Positions 18,046 through 26,300 of a DNA stretch of 64,000 bases are shown piece by piece; position 1 is the first letter of the stretch, and the number at the start of each line of letters is the position of its first letter. The stretch is from Ndongobacter massiliensis. GTDB lineage: Bacteria; Bacillota; Clostridia; Tissierellales; Peptoniphilaceae. Position numbers and translations under genes: made by a program. Below the pieces are notes generated by a model. The model was not told where the DNA came from and did no database searches. It was given only the letters and a program-made list of their open reading frames with translations. The stretch is taken from the NCBI RefSeq assembly GCF_900120375.1, contig NZ_LT635480.1, forward strand, positions 1,618,840-1,682,839, in the 5' to 3' direction.

Positions 18046-18783
18046 ATGCGTTGGAAGCGGTATAAAAAAGGTTCTGAAGTTTCGTACGCGGTGGGCGCGT
18101 TTCCCACGCGGGAACTGTTGGAAAAGCAACCGGAGTTGATTGAAGAGATTTTGCTTGCACCCTCTTTTTCTGAGCGGGACGCGTGGGAAAAAGAATTGCA
18201 GGCGGCACAAATTCCGTATCGCGTGACGGAAAAGGAATTGCGGCGCCTGTACCCGAAGGGCAATGTATATGTCGTCGGCGTATTTCGCCTGTGCGAACGA
18301 CCAGTGGAGGACGGCAATCACATTGTTCTGGATGCGATTTCCGATATGGGCAATGCCGGGACCATCATGCGTACGATGCTCGCCCGCGGCATTTTGGATC
18401 TCGTAACGATCGGTACGACCTGCGATCTGTCGCATCCGCGCACCGTGCGCGCTTCCATGGGGGCCTGTTTTGCATTGCGTCACAGCGCGTACCCGACGCT
18501 GGCGGCGTATCGCGAGGCTTTTCCGTTCGATTGCGCGAATGCCGTGCGCCGCAGTTTCTTCTTTTATCTGTCGGAAGAGGCGATCGCCTTGCCGGATATT
18601 CAACCGCCGGAGCGGTGGTCGCTGGTGTTCGGCAATGAGGGCAGCGGTTTGCCGCCGTCGTATGCGCAAGCGGGCAGTTGCGTTCATATTCCGCAGGCGC
18701 CCTGGGTGGATTCGCTCAACCTGCCCAGTGCCGTTGCCATGGGAATCTATGAGTTTACACGCACGCGGCGCGTATTTGGATAA
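18046..18783 (+). CDS. TrmH/SpoU family RNA 2'-O-methyltransferase
   Basis: The protein has 245 residues with a GAGGAGG site before ATG 18046. The N-terminal domain is a substrate-binding fold. The C-terminal SPOUT knot shows motif 1 (DAISDMGNAGTIMRTMLARG), motif 2 (WSLVFGNEGSGLPP) and motif 3 (DSLNLPSAVAMGIYEF). These enzymes methylate ribose 2'-OH in tRNA or rRNA using SAM. The target cannot be told from sequence. It is the first gene of a tightly spaced run reaching trxB-like. Confidence 0.9.
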   Translation: MRWKRYKKGSEVSYAVGAFPTRELLEKQPELIEEILLAPSFSERDAWEKELQAAQIPYRVTEKELRRLYPKGNVYVVGVFRLCERPVEDGNHIVLDAISDMGNAGTIMRTMLARGILDLVTIGTTCDLSHPRTVRASMGACFALRHSAYPTLAAYREAFPFDCANAVRRSFFFYLSEEAIALPDIQPPERWSLVFGNEGSGLPPSYAQAGSCVHIPQAPWVDSLNLPSAVAMGIYEFTRTRRVFG

Positions 18784-18796
18784 GGAGGAAATCGGA

Positions 18797-19480
18797 GTGC
18801 GAAAAGAACGAACCGTCATTTTCGATTTGGACGGAACTTTAATCGATTCGCTCGACTCGATTCGTCGGAGCTTGAATCGAACGCTGACAGAGTGGAATTT
18901 TGCGCCGCTTTCCCGCGCGCAGGTGCAGGCTTTTGTTGGCAACAGTTCCCGTTTTTTGGTGCAGCAGGCATTGCGCGCACAAAAACAACCGTCCCGCATT
19001 CTAAGTGAAACGGAAGCGGAAGCCTTGTTGCAGGCATATAACGCGGATTACTACGCAGATCCTTTACCGGGAACGCGCATTTACGAGGGCATACCCGCAT
19101 TGTTGCAGGAGTTGTCCGATGCCGGTCTTTTTCTAGCGGTGCTTTCGAATAAACCCGACGCAATTGCGCAGCGCGTGGTCGAGGGGCTCTTTCCCGGTCG
19201 CTTTGATGCAGTCGTCGGATTTCGCGAGTCCGTGGCGCGCAAACCGGCGCCGGACAGTTTGGATTTGCTATGTAAAGCGCAACAGCGGAATAAGGACAAA
19301 CTGCTCTACGTGGGAGACACCGAAGTGGATGCGGAGTTGGGCGCACGCGCCGCTGTGCGAACCGTTCTTGTCAGCTACGGATTTCGCACGACCGAACAGT
19401 TGGCGGATTGTCCGTGCGCGGCGCTGTTGGACAGTGTGGCGGCGCTACGTAGTGAACTTGCGGAATGGAGGGGCGAATGA
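18797..19480 (+). CDS. HAD family phosphatase, phosphoglycolate phosphatase-like
   Basis: The protein has 227 residues with a GTG start at 18797; AAGGAGGA at 18782-18789 supports it. HAD motif I is IFDLDGTLIDSLDSIRRSL, motif II LAVLSNKPD, motif III the Lys in ARKPAPDSL, and motif IV LYVGDTEVDAELGARAA. The helical cap between motifs I and II places it in subfamily IA beside Gph and PpaX. Substrate is uncertain. The stop overlaps the next gene. Confidence 0.9.
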   Translation: MRKERTVIFDLDGTLIDSLDSIRRSLNRTLTEWNFAPLSRAQVQAFVGNSSRFLVQQALRAQKQPSRILSETEAEALLQAYNADYYADPLPGTRIYEGIPALLQELSDAGLFLAVLSNKPDAIAQRVVEGLFPGRFDAVVGFRESVARKPAPDSLDLLCKAQQRNKDKLLYVGDTEVDAELGARAAVRTVLVSYGFRTTEQLADCPCAALLDSVAALRSELAEWRGE

Positions 19481-19884
19481 ATTCGGATTTTTTTCATAAT
19501 CTGGTTGTGGCATCCATTGAACCGATGGCGGCGATCATTGAATTATTTGCACTGCTGATTCTCTTCATTACGGTCCTGCACGCGCTGTACCAGTTAGTTG
19601 TATTGGACCGATTGGATTTTTCAAAATCTTTAGAGCGTGTGGGTATGGAGAGCGGCCTTTCCGTAGCCTTGGAGTTTTTGATGGTGGCGGAAATTCTCAA
19701 GACGATATCCGCAGTGAGTATTATGAAAATTGTAGAAGTTGCGCTTTTATGTGCGGTGCGCGTATTTTTGATGCTGGTGATCCACTATGAGCGCAGCGTG
19801 AAAGAACGGCGGCTGGAGGGAAAGTCCGAAAAAGCGGACGGGAAAAAGAATGCTCCGATGGAGCGAAGCGAGGAAGAAAGATGA
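19477..19884 (+). CDS. DUF1622 family membrane protein
   Basis: The protein has 135 residues from ATG 19477, overlapping the HAD gene stop. Three hydrophobic segments (about 17-42, 60-78, 83-105) and the conserved stretch SVALEFLMVAEILKTI match DUF1622. An added charged C-terminal tail (residues 108-135) is rich in Lys and Glu. The function of the family is unknown. ATGA overlap with trxA suggests co-translation. Confidence 0.82.
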   Translation: MNSDFFHNLVVASIEPMAAIIELFALLILFITVLHALYQLVVLDRLDFSKSLERVGMESGLSVALEFLMVAEILKTISAVSIMKIVEVALLCAVRVFLMLVIHYERSVKERRLEGKSEKADGKKNAPMERSEEER

Positions 19885-20198
19885 CAAGAAGAATCAATCA
19901 CGAGGAATTTGAACGGGACGTGCTCGGCGGAAGCGGTGTTGTTTTGGTCGATTTTTTTGCGACGTGGTGCGGTCCATGCAAAATGCTTGCGCCGATGTTG
20001 GAAAAGTTGAGTGAGGAAATGAAGCAGGTGTCGATTGTCTCCGTGGATGTCGATGAGGAACAGGAACTGGCGATGAAGTACAGCATTTTTTCCGTTCCCA
20101 CCATGCTGATTTTCAAAGATGGCGAAAAAGTGGATCAACTGGTTGGGTTGATGCCGAAATCCCAAATTCGCGATAAATTGGAGTACTTTGCCCAATGA
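19881..20198 (+). CDS. trxA: Thioredoxin
   Basis: The protein has 105 residues with the classical active site WCGPC in DFFATWCGPCKMLAPMLEKL. The cis-proline loop is IFSVPTMLIFKDGEKV. It is a cytoplasmic disulfide reductant. Start and stop overlap both neighbours (DUF1622 and the reductase-like gene), so the three are translated together, and the reductase is its likely partner. Confidence 0.97.
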   Translation: MTRRINHEEFERDVLGGSGVVLVDFFATWCGPCKMLAPMLEKLSEEMKQVSIVSVDVDEEQELAMKYSIFSVPTMLIFKDGEKVDQLVGLMPKSQIRDKLEYFAQ

Positions 20199-21073
20199 GC
20201 GAGACCATTTTTACGGACACACCGCCGAAGGTCGCGGTGATCGGCGCCGGTCCGGCGGGACTTAGTGCCGCATTGACCTTGCTGCGCCGCAACTTTCGGG
20301 TTGTGGTGTACGGACCGTCCGTGAGTGAGAAACTGCGTCGTGCTGCGCATATTGAAAATTATCTGGGGTTCTCCCCCTTGTCGGGCGAGGCGCTTTCCCG
20401 ACATTTTCATCAACAGGTGGAAGCGTCGGGCGCCTCTTTTGTGCCTGTACATGTGCAGGCGGTCTACGATATGGGCGGCTATTACGGTCTGCTACTTCCT
20501 TCCCAGGAAATCACCGAGGTATATGGTGTTGTGCTGGCCACAGGGGTCAATCTCGGCAAGACGGTTCCGGGGGAAGCGGAATTTCTCGGGAGCGGGGCGA
20601 GCAACTGCGCCACCTGTGATGCGCCGCTATACCGGAATAAAAAAGTTGTTGTCGTCGGCGCTAACCGTGCGTCGGTGGAAGAAGCGAATTATATTTCCGA
20701 ATTGGCGGCGCAAACGACTTTTATCAATTTGCTGGGGGAAAGGGTTTCTCTGCGTCCGGGGATTGAGGAAATTTCGGATCCGCCGGTGGAGCTGTGCGGA
20801 GAAGATCGCGCCGAAACGCTCGTACTGCGCAGTGGGCAGCGACTGACGGCGGACGGTTTCTTTTTTATTCGCGATGCACAGGTACCGGAGCGTTTGGTGC
20901 CCGGTCTTGCAACGCAGAATGGGCATATTCTTGTCGATGCGCAGGGGCGCACGAATCTTCCCCGCGTGGTGGCGGCGGGCGATTGTACGGGAATGCCCTA
21001 TCAAATTCAGATTGCCTGCGGGGAAGGGCAAAAAGCGGCGCTGACCTTAGCACAGGATTTGCAGAACGGTTGA
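20195..21073 (+). CDS. Thioredoxin reductase-like flavoprotein lacking NADPH motifs
   Basis: The protein has 292 residues, slightly short for TrxB. The FAD motif GAGPAGLSAALTLLRR is at 17-32, the redox pair CATC at 138-141, and the C-terminal FAD motif AAGDCTGMPYQIQIACGEGQKAA is intact. In the second nucleotide domain the usual GGGDSAxEEA is GANRASVEEA (155-164), and the HRRxxxR phosphate-binding motif is absent (FINLLGERVSLRPG). Clostridial ferredoxin-dependent flavin thioredoxin reductases show this pattern, so ferredoxin may be the donor. Immediate coupling to trxA supports a thioredoxin-reducing role. Electron donor is inferred. Confidence 0.82.
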   Translation: MSETIFTDTPPKVAVIGAGPAGLSAALTLLRRNFRVVVYGPSVSEKLRRAAHIENYLGFSPLSGEALSRHFHQQVEASGASFVPVHVQAVYDMGGYYGLLLPSQEITEVYGVVLATGVNLGKTVPGEAEFLGSGASNCATCDAPLYRNKKVVVVGANRASVEEANYISELAAQTTFINLLGERVSLRPGIEEISDPPVELCGEDRAETLVLRSGQRLTADGFFFIRDAQVPERLVPGLATQNGHILVDAQGRTNLPRVVAAGDCTGMPYQIQIACGEGQKAALTLAQDLQNG

Positions 21074-21098
21074 CAAAGAAAGAAAAAAATGGCACAAT
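21070..21098 (+). promoter_or_regulatory. Promoter of DUF3793-flavodoxin operon
   Basis: TTGACA (21070-21075) overlaps the stop of the reductase gene, then a 17-base spacer and CACAAT (21093-21098). The -35 is consensus, the -10 moderate. Confidence 0.65.
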
Positions 21099-21107
21099 AG
21101 GCATGAA

Positions 21108-21123
21108 GTTAGCAAAAGCTAAC
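21108..21123. promoter_or_regulatory. Operator-like inverted repeat 1 (GTTAGC-N4-GCTAAC)
   Basis: A perfect 6-4-6 inverted repeat, GTTAGC AAAA GCTAAC, lies just downstream of the predicted -10. It resembles sites of DtxR/MntR-type metal regulators (TTAG...CTAA). The regulator is not in the window. Confidence 0.6.
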
Positions 21124-21124
21124 A

Positions 21125-21149
21125 AGCTCGGGTTCGAGCTATCTTTTTT
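21125..21149 (+). terminator. Terminator-like hairpin between two operators
   Basis: AGCTCG-GGTT-CGAGCT followed by ATCTTTTTT. The stem is only 6 bp. It may end the trx operon, or attenuate transcription from the promoter at 21070. Confidence 0.5.
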
Positions 21150-21157
21150 GGCCAAAA

Positions 21158-21173
21158 GTTAGTCATAACTAAC
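21158..21173. promoter_or_regulatory. Operator-like inverted repeat 2 (GTTAGT-N4-ACTAAC)
   Basis: A second perfect 6-4-6 repeat, GTTAGT CATA ACTAAC, starts exactly 50 bases after the first. The repeated design supports a DNA-binding regulator, not an RNA structure. Confidence 0.6.
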
Positions 21174-21185
21174 GATGGAGGAAAC

Positions 21186-21731
21186 GTGACGCTGGAACAT
21201 TGTTTGATCACCCATGCGGCGCCAACGCTGGCGGGACTGAAAGTCGGGAATTTACTCTGCGTGTCGAAAGCGGTTGCGACGAAGGAAGCGCTTCGGCAAT
21301 GTTGTCGATCGTTGTGGGACAAGGGCATTTCCATTACACCGCTTCGTTTGCGTCGAGGGCGTATTTTACTCTACGTTTTTCGTCCGAAACAGTTGCAGGA
21401 GATCCTCGAGCGCAAATCCGTCCGGGATTTTCTGCAAGCGGTTGGTTACGAAAAGCTGCAGGTGCCCGGTGTGCTGGGGCAGCTACGTCTTCATTTTCGC
21501 AGTGCCGATTTTCCGCACGAGATCGGAATTTTCCTAGGGTATCCGGTGGAAGATGTGCGGGGCTTTATCGAGCACTGCGGAGCAAACTGCAAGTATTGCG
21601 GCGAATGGAAGGTTTACGGCGATGTAGAATCGGCAAAGCGCACCTTTGAAAAATTTCGCAAATGCCGCGGGATCTATCGGCGTTGTTACCAGAGTGGATT
21701 CGCGCTTCCAAAGTTGGCGGTGGCAATGTAA
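21186..21731 (+). CDS. DUF3793 family protein
   Basis: The protein has 181 residues with a GTG start at 21186 behind GGAGG. It begins LEHCLITHAAPTLAGLKVGNLLCV and has FPHEIGIFLGYPVEDVRGFIEHCGANCKYCGEWKVYGD, the conserved DUF3793 signature with its paired cysteines. The family is common in anaerobic Firmicutes beside flavodoxins and iron genes. Its role is unknown. It forms an operon with flavodoxin (17-base gap) behind two metal-regulator-type operators, so an iron-limitation role is plausible but inferred. Confidence 0.88.
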   Translation: MTLEHCLITHAAPTLAGLKVGNLLCVSKAVATKEALRQCCRSLWDKGISITPLRLRRGRILLYVFRPKQLQEILERKSVRDFLQAVGYEKLQVPGVLGQLRLHFRSADFPHEIGIFLGYPVEDVRGFIEHCGANCKYCGEWKVYGDVESAKRTFEKFRKCRGIYRRCYQSGFALPKLAVAM

Positions 21732-21748
21732 AAATTTAGGAGGACACA

Positions 21749-22168
21749 ATGGCAAAAGTAGCGGTGGTTTATTGGAGCGGTACAGGCAATACGGAAGCGA
21801 TGGCGGAAGAAGTCGCTGTCGGCGCGAAGGAAAAAGGCGCGGAGGTTACGCTTTTCCAGGCTTCGGAATTCAGTGCAGACAAAATTGAAGAGTTTGACGC
21901 CATTGCCTTCGGATGTCCGGCGATGGGCGACGAGGAGTTGGAAGACGCCGAATTTGAACCGATGTTCTCGGATTGCGAACCGAAATTGGGTTCCAAGCCG
22001 ATCGCGTTATTCGGTTCCTATTCTTGGGCGGATGGCGCTTGGATGGAAAATTGGAAGGATCGCTGTGCCGGTTCGGGATTGAACGTCGTTGACAGCGTGA
22101 TTGCCTATGATGCGCCGGATGACGAGGCAAAAGAGGCTTGTCGCGCGTTGGGCGCCTCGTTGGCGTGA
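21749..22168 (+). CDS. Short-chain flavodoxin
   Basis: The protein has 139 residues with AGGAGGA before ATG 21749. The FMN phosphate loop is WSGTGNTEAMAEE (residues 9-21), and later loops FGCPAMGDEELE and FGSYSWADGAWMENW bind the isoalloxazine. It is a one-electron carrier that replaces ferredoxin under iron shortage; PFOR in this window is a likely donor. The acidic surface is typical. A strong terminator follows. Confidence 0.96.
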   Translation: MAKVAVVYWSGTGNTEAMAEEVAVGAKEKGAEVTLFQASEFSADKIEEFDAIAFGCPAMGDEELEDAEFEPMFSDCEPKLGSKPIALFGSYSWADGAWMENWKDRCAGSGLNVVDSVIAYDAPDDEAKEACRALGASLA

Positions 22169-22185
22169 TTTGTAGGAGTATGAAA

Positions 22186-22234
22186 AGAGGCTGTGTCGAA
22201 AGGATTCGCTGTTCGTACACAGCCTCTTTATTTT
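22186..22234. terminator. Terminator after flavodoxin
   Basis: An 11-bp stem (AGAGGCTGTGT 22186-22196 / ACACAGCCTCT 22217-22227) is followed by TTATTTT and preceded by AAA. It can serve the converging lipoprotein gene as well. Confidence 0.85.
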
Positions 22235-22284
22235 GAAAAATTTCCATTGCCGCGTGGTGGCAATTAACCGACAGTCCAATGCGT

Positions 22285-23001
22285 TCACTCGCCCGGATCT
22301 TCCTCCGGCGCGGTCTCGTCCGAGGTCGTCGGTTCCGAGTAGGAAATATCGCTTTCCGATGCGGAGGATTCGGATTCCTCAGAAGAACTCGAGCTCTCCG
22401 ATGAGGACTCGCTCGAATCGCCGGGAACAATGACTTCCGGCGGTTTTTCTGAAGAGACGACTCCCGATGATTCGCTATGAGCAGAACTATGTCCGGAAGT
22501 CGATGTCTGCGAGGTACCAGTATGGGACGTCTCGTTCGTTTCCGTCGCTTCGTGCGGCAGTGTTTCCGTTGTTTCCGCCGGAGCGACTTCAATTTCCGTT
22601 CCCTGCGCGCGCCGTACTTTTTTTGTCCCGACGCGCACCCGCTCACTGACCGCAAGGGTCAGAATGCGCTCCCGCTGTGCAATGCGTTGCACTTCTTTTG
22701 TACCGCGGTACGTAATGAGGTATGTTACTTCACTTTTGCCGGGTTTTCCCGCTTGCTCGACAACGCGCTCCCCTTCCTCCAAGGTTGCATCGACAATTTC
22801 TACGGTTTCGTAGGGTTCTTTTTTTTCTTCCGTAACTAGCCGGGTGGTCAGATCCCCCTCTTCCGAAGAGGCAGCGGGCAATTCCGAGACATCTAAAAGT
22901 GCAAATTTTTCTTTTGATTTCGCGCCGCAACCGGTGCAAAGCAGCAGACAACCAAAGATAACACTTCTCCAAACCCGCCGGATTGTTTTTTGTGATTTCA
23001 T
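22285..23001 (-). CDS. G5-domain lipoprotein with Ser/Glu-rich tail
   Basis: The protein has 238 residues. Residues 1-24 form a lipoprotein signal ending LLCTGC (Cys25). A single G5 domain spans about 55-135 (ETVEIVDATLEEGERVVEQAGKPGKSEVTYLITY ... ERVRVGTKKV). From about 140 to the end the chain is Thr/Ser/Glu-rich, low-complexity and strongly acidic. G5 domains bind glycans or zinc in surface proteins. The tail looks like a flexible cell-wall spacer, although it is at the free C-terminus with no LPxTG. Function is unknown. Confidence 0.8.
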   Translation of the reverse strand: MKSQKTIRRVWRSVIFGCLLLCTGCGAKSKEKFALLDVSELPAASSEEGDLTTRLVTEEKKEPYETVEIVDATLEEGERVVEQAGKPGKSEVTYLITYRGTKEVQRIAQRERILTLAVSERVRVGTKKVRRAQGTEIEVAPAETTETLPHEATETNETSHTGTSQTSTSGHSSAHSESSGVVSSEKPPEVIVPGDSSESSSESSSSSEESESSASESDISYSEPTTSDETAPEEDPGE

Positions 23002-23265
23002 AAGTAGCCTTTCTTCGCGTGATCCCGCGAAATGTAAAGGAATAAATGTGGTAAGTTCAGTTTCAACGGTAGTATAGCGGAAGTGGCGGGATGGGGCAAC
23101 TGGTTACAAGAAAGAGATCGCCTAAACCCGTTCCAGCAACTGTAAAGTGGTAAATTTAGAGTGTTTAATCCAGGTAGCTTGAAACAGCTCAATTTAATGG
23201 GCGAGATGTTATTTTCAACTTAAATAAATTGCTTTTTTTTGAATTACTTTTAGAAACTTCGTATT

Positions 23266-23294
23266 TTGACACTATAAATTCAGTCCTTTAAATT
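23266..23294 (+). promoter_or_regulatory. Promoter of the PFOR operon
   Basis: TTGACA at 23266-23271, 17-base spacer, TAAATT at 23289-23294. It lies 49 bases upstream of the PFOR start. The AT-rich upstream stretch 23002-23265 holds nothing else I recognise apart from the leader of the divergent lipoprotein gene. Confidence 0.55.
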
Positions 23295-23342
23295 GTAAGT
23301 AATAATAATTAACAATTGGAAGAGAATACGGAGGTATTTACT

Positions 23343-26300
23343 ATGTCTATAAAAAAGGCACTTATGGACGGGAACGAAGCTGCGGCGTACATATCCTATG
23401 CATTTACGGAAGTGGCAGGAATTTATCCCATCACGCCATCCAGCCCGATGGCGGAGCATGTGGACGCTTGGGCAGCGCATGGGAAAAAGAACGTGTTTGG
23501 TCAGCGTGTGAAGGTTGTGGAAATGCAATCGGAAGGTGGCGCGGCAGGCGCCGTGCACGGTTCGCTACAAGCGGGAGCGTTGACAACGACATACACGGCG
23601 TCGCAAGGGCTGCTTCTCATGGTGCCGAATATGTACAAAATTGCAGGGGAAATGCTGCCGGGTGTCTTTCACGTTTCCGCGCGAACGCTTTCCGCGCATG
23701 CATTGAGTATTTTTGGTGACCATTCGGATGTTATGGGCGTTCGCTCCACAGGATTTGCTCTGTTGGCATCCAGTTCTCCGCAAGAAGTGATGGATCTGGG
23801 CGCCGTTTCGCATTTGGCTGCCATTGATTGCAGCATGCCGTTTTTACATTTTTTTGACGGTTTCCGCACTTCCCACGAAATTCAAAAGATCGATCTTCTG
23901 CAATATGAAGACTTGAAGCCACTGATCAATGAAAAAAGTTTAGATGCATTTCGGAAAAAGTCTTTGAATCCGGAACGCCCCGTGACGAGAGGAACCACCG
24001 TAAACCCGGATATATTCTTCCAATGCCGAGAAGCCTGCAATGAAGTTTATGAAGAAATCCCGGCCATTGTCGAAAACTATATGGAAAAAATCAATCAGTT
24101 GACCGGCCGTGATTACGGTCTGTTCAATTACTATGGAAACCATGAGGCAGAAAGCGTTGTTATTGCCATGGGTTCTGTTGCGCAGACGGCAAGAGAAGCG
24201 ATTGACTATTTGTTGGAAAAGAAAGAAAAGGTTGGCTTGCTTGAAGTTCACCTCTATCGTCCGTTTTCGAACAAACACTTTTTGCGTGCACTGCCCAAAT
24301 CCGTAAAGAAAATAGCGGTTTTGGATCGCACAAAAGAACCCGGCAGCACGGGTGAACCGCTCTATCAGGATGTTTGCACGGTGATGAAAACGACAAATCC
24401 GGAAGTTGCCATTTACGGTGGACGTTACGGATTAAGCTCGAAAGACACAACGCCCGGTCAAATCATTGCGGTTTTTGACAACTTAAAGAAGGACGCGCCC
24501 AAGAACAATTTCACCATTGGAATTGTAGACGATGTGACCCATACTTCGTTGGAGTTGCACGAGACGATGAACTTTAAGCCTGAGGGCCAAATGGAAGCTG
24601 TGTTTTGGGGCATGGGCTCGGATGGAACAGTCGGCGCCAATAAAAACAGCATCAAGATTATCGGGGAATCGACAGATTTGAAGTGCCAGGCTTATTTTGT
24701 CTATGACTCCAAGAAGTCGGGTGGATTGACGCAGTCTCACCTGCGCTTCGGGAGCAGCGATATTCGCTCACCGTATTTGGTTCAAGAGGCGGATTTTGTG
24801 GCATGCCACAATCCTTCGTACCTGACCAAGTACGATATGCTGCACAACCTTAAAAAAGGCGGCGTATTCCTGTTAAACTGCCCTTGGGAAACCGAAGAGA
24901 TTGCCGCACACTTGCCGGAAGCATTTAAGCGGGAAATTCTGGAAAAAGAGATCGAGTTTTATGTCATTGATGCCACAAAACTGGCCCAAAAAATTGGTCT
25001 GGGACAGCGTACGAATACGATTTTGCAGTCGGCATTTTTCCGGCTTTGCCCGGTGATTCCTTTGGAAGACGCCATTCGCCAAATGAAAAAGGCAATTTAT
25101 GACACATACTTCATTAAAAAGGGCGAAAAAGTGGTCAATATGAACTACCAGGCGGTCGAGGAAGGCTATAAAAACATTCAAAAAGTTGAGCTTGATCCGG
25201 CGCAGATTCAAGCAGACGATCTACAATTGCCGGACCAAGGAAAGCCGGAATTTATTACGGAAGTCGTAGATGTTATGAATCACCAGAAAGGCGATTCGCT
25301 TCCCGTCTCTGTCATGAAAAAGTACGGTTTGGAAGATGGAACCTGGCCCGCCGGAACTTCTCAATATGAAAAACGAGGTGCCGCAGTCATGGTGCCGACA
25401 TGGATCAGCAAAAACTGCATTCAGTGCAACCAGTGTTCCTTACATTGTCCGCATGCGGCGATTCGTCCCTTCTTACTGAATGAAGAGGAAGCAAAGGGGC
25501 TTTCAGAAGGAACGGAGACCGTTGCAGCGCGCGTAAAATCCGAGGAAAGCTATCAGCTCCGGATTCAAGTATCGCCCTATGATTGCACAGGTTGTGGCGT
25601 GTGCGCCAATATATGCCCGGCGAAAACAAAAGCCTTGGTAATGAAGGATTTTGAGGAAACCATAGAGGAACATAAAAACTGGATGTATCTGACGCAGAAC
25701 GTTTCTGAAAAACCGGAGATGGGTTCAGATAAAAATGTAAAAGAATCCCAGTTTTTAAGACCCTACTTTGAATTTTCGGGAGCTTGCGCGGGATGCGGCG
25801 AAACACCGTATATCAAACTGGTGTCTCAATTATTTGGCGATCACATGTATGTGGCCAATGCATCGGGCTGTTCATCGGCCTACAGTGCCTCGACACCTTC
25901 AACGCCGTACTGCAAAGATACCCGGGGATACGGTCCGTCTTGGGCGATGTCCCTTTTCGAAGACAATGCAGAGTATGCCTTCGGCATGTTAATGGGGCAA
26001 AAAGCGATTCGCGAACGGATTAAGGCTACGGTTGAAAAACTTGTAGAAAAGGGTGTGGCGGAAAAAGAAGGGAAAGCCTATCTGGAGTCTTTCGACGATA
26101 AAAAAGAATCCAGAAAAACGAGCGACGCATTGCTCGCCGCATTGGCAAATGTTGACGCACCGGAAGCGGAGTTCATCTTACAGAACAAGGAGTATGTGGC
26201 GAAAAAAAGCGTCTGGGCAATCGGAGGCGACGGTTGGGCCTATGACATCGGCTTTGGCGGTTTGGACCAAGTTTTAGCCTCCGGAGAGGATATCAACATT

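Noticed and set aside
21070-21180. A riboswitch upstream of DUF3793-flavodoxin
   Set aside because: The structure is two identical-design inverted repeats 50 bases apart around a small hairpin, better explained by protein operators; no known riboswitch core was seen.
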